This document shows, piece by piece, positions 36,910 through 37,943 of a stretch of DNA of 37,943 nt. The position numbers were made by a program, and so were the translations under genes. The notes beneath the pieces are model-generated. The model was not told the DNA's origin. It worked only from the letters and a program-made list of their open reading frames with translations, and made no database searches. Source of the DNA: an uncultured Pelagibacteraceae bacterium (GTDB lineage Bacteria; Pseudomonadota; Alphaproteobacteria; Pelagibacterales; Pelagibacteraceae); assembly GCA_902594835.1 (NCBI GenBank), contig CACJNX010000004.1, forward strand, positions 1 to 37,943, in the 5' to 3' direction. Every line of letters begins with the position of its first letter. Positions within the stretch are counted from its first letter, which is position 1.

Positions 36910-36930
36910 AAAATGTAAAGATCGGTTACT

Positions 36931-37943
36931 ATGAGTATAACAGAGAAAAACGGGCTTAAAATTAATACAAAATTATTAGATTTTGTTAATAATGAAGTTA
37001 TTCCAGGAACTAATGTTAAATCTGAGGAGTTTTGGGCTAGTTTTGGGAAAATTGTTCACGAGCTAGCGCCAATAAATAAAAAACTTATTCAAAAAAGAGA
37101 GGACATTCAAAAAAAAATAGACGAGTGGCACAAAAAAAATAAAGGTAAAGAATTAAATAAAAATGAGTATTTAGAATTTTTAAAATCTATTTCTTATATT
37201 GTTGAAGAAAAAGACGACTTTAATATTGAAACAACAAATGTAGATGATGAAATTGCTAAAATAGCCGGGCCTCAACTTGTGGTACCAGTTGATAATGCAA
37301 GATATGCTTTAAATGCTGCTAATGCCCGATGGGGAAGTTTATATGATTCATTATACGGGACGGATGTAATCCCAGGAGACAAAGGTAAAGGTTTTAACGA
37401 AGAGAGAGCTCGAAAAGTTATTGTCTATGTAAGAAAATTCCTAGACGAAAGTTTCCCATTAGATAATGGAAGTTGGAATAAAATCTCTGAAATAAAAGTA
37501 AAAGATAACAACATAGTTTTTCTTGAGGGCGAAGAAGAAATTTATTTAAAAAACAAAGATCAGTTTATTGGGTATAATGGCGAAAAAGAAAAACTGTCTT
37601 CAGTTTTATTAAAAAATAATAATCTACATATCGATATTATAATTGATCCAAATCATTATATTGGAAAACTAGATAAAGCTTCGATCTCCGATTTCATTGT
37701 TGAGTCTGCTCTTTCAACCATCATTGATAATGAGGACTCGGTTGCTGCAGTGGATGCTGAGGATAAAATTAAATGTTACCGTAATTGGCTTGGCTTAATG
37801 AAAGGTGATTTAACAGCTAACATGGAAAAAAAAGGAAAAAAATTTGTTAGAAAATTAAATCCAGACAGAACTTATATATCTAAAGATGGAAAAAAAATTA
37901 TTCTTCATGGAAGAGCATTGTTATTGAATAGAAATGTAGGGCA
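36931..37943 (+). CDS. glcB: malate synthase G, N-terminal part (runs off right edge)
   Basis: The first 337 codons of malate synthase G, which condenses glyoxylate with acetyl-CoA to give malate (glyoxylate bypass, glycolate use). The family blocks GPQLVVPVDNARYALNAANARWGSLYDSLYG (split), the central IDPNHYIGKLDKASI, then DAEDKIKCYRNWLGLMKGDL and RALLLNRNVG are present. The last contains the start of the region that leads to the catalytic Arg. The gene is open to the window end and is divergent from accA. In SAR11 this gene is often preceded by a glycine riboswitch; only 57 bases are available here and no such element is visible. Confidence 0.95.
   Translation, partial: MSITEKNGLKINTKLLDFVNNEVIPGTNVKSEEFWASFGKIVHELAPINKKLIQKREDIQKKIDEWHKKNKGKELNKNEYLEFLKSISYIVEEKDDFNIETTNVDDEIAKIAGPQLVVPVDNARYALNAANARWGSLYDSLYGTDVIPGDKGKGFNEERARKVIVYVRKFLDESFPLDNGSWNKISEIKVKDNNIVFLEGEEEIYLKNKDQFIGYNGEKEKLSSVLLKNNNLHIDIIIDPNHYIGKLDKASISDFIVESALSTIIDNEDSVAAVDAEDKIKCYRNWLGLMKGDLTANMEKKGKKFVRKLNPDRTYISKDGKKIILHGRALLLNRNVG

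Overview
This is a very AT-rich (about 30% GC by eye), extremely compact window from a free-living alphaproteobacterium. It best fits the marine SAR11/Pelagibacterales group. The evidence is the alphaproteobacterial order coxB-coxA-ctaB-(small ORF)-ctaG-coxC-surf1-thrC, the lineage-typical small proteins (DUF1289, DUF2093, DUF3035/BamF-like), a short-form HisG with HisZ, a tRNA-His without G-1 and with A73, the tail of a Blh beta-carotene dioxygenase (retinal for rhodopsin), and start/stop overlaps of 1-29 bases almost everywhere. No CRISPR array, IS element, prophage or plasmid gene was seen. The only stretch that looks accessory is a sulfotransferase plus kinase pair.

Layout. 1-1108: a scrambled isoprenoid/retinal region. 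The N-terminal third of ispH and the C-terminus of blh lie on the minus strand, joined head-on to the C-terminal half of ispH on the plus strand. 1108-2504 (+): thrB, rnhA. 2501-9828 (-): one long operon, coxB-coxA-ctaB-small membrane protein-ctaG-coxC-surf1-thrC-peroxiredoxin, which builds the aa3-type terminal oxidase (subunits, heme O synthase, copper chaperone, SURF1) and ends in threonine synthesis. 9880-11273: rsmE and a divergent L-2-haloacid dehalogenase. 11266-14062: an HxlR-type regulator with an N-terminal cysteine, divergent from a redox operon (CDGSH protein, pirin, quinone oxidoreductase, DUF1289), with palindromes between them. 14063-20182: a DUF2721 protein, then ubiA and the lipid A/LPS genes msbA-waaA-lpxK-lpxL. 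20185-22228: DUF2093, purD, rsmD. 22221-28686 (-): pgi, a BamF-like lipoprotein, lspA, ileS, ribF, a class IIA HAD phosphatase. 28758-30855 (+): groESL with a clear sigma-32 promoter and an intrinsic terminator. 30854-35180 (-): tRNA-His, hisS, hisZ, hisG, APS-kinase-like protein, sulfotransferase. 35181-36873 (-): a structured intergenic region, cspA, accA. 36931-end (+): malate synthase G, cut by the window edge.

The main points of interest are as follows. (1) The ispH/blh inversion at the left end is probably a chimeric join, because it destroys an essential gene. (2) hisS is broken by a single base in an A9 run, which could be a sequencing error or rescue by polymerase slippage. (3) AccA carries an apparent C-terminal membrane anchor. 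(4) tRNA-His ends 4 nt before the hisS start codon. (5) A cysteine-containing HxlR regulator faces a redox operon across palindromic sites. (6) An APS-kinase-like/sulfotransferase pair is attached to the histidine operon. (7) Folded non-coding elements flank cspA. No wholly new multi-gene system is evident; most of the window is core metabolism.
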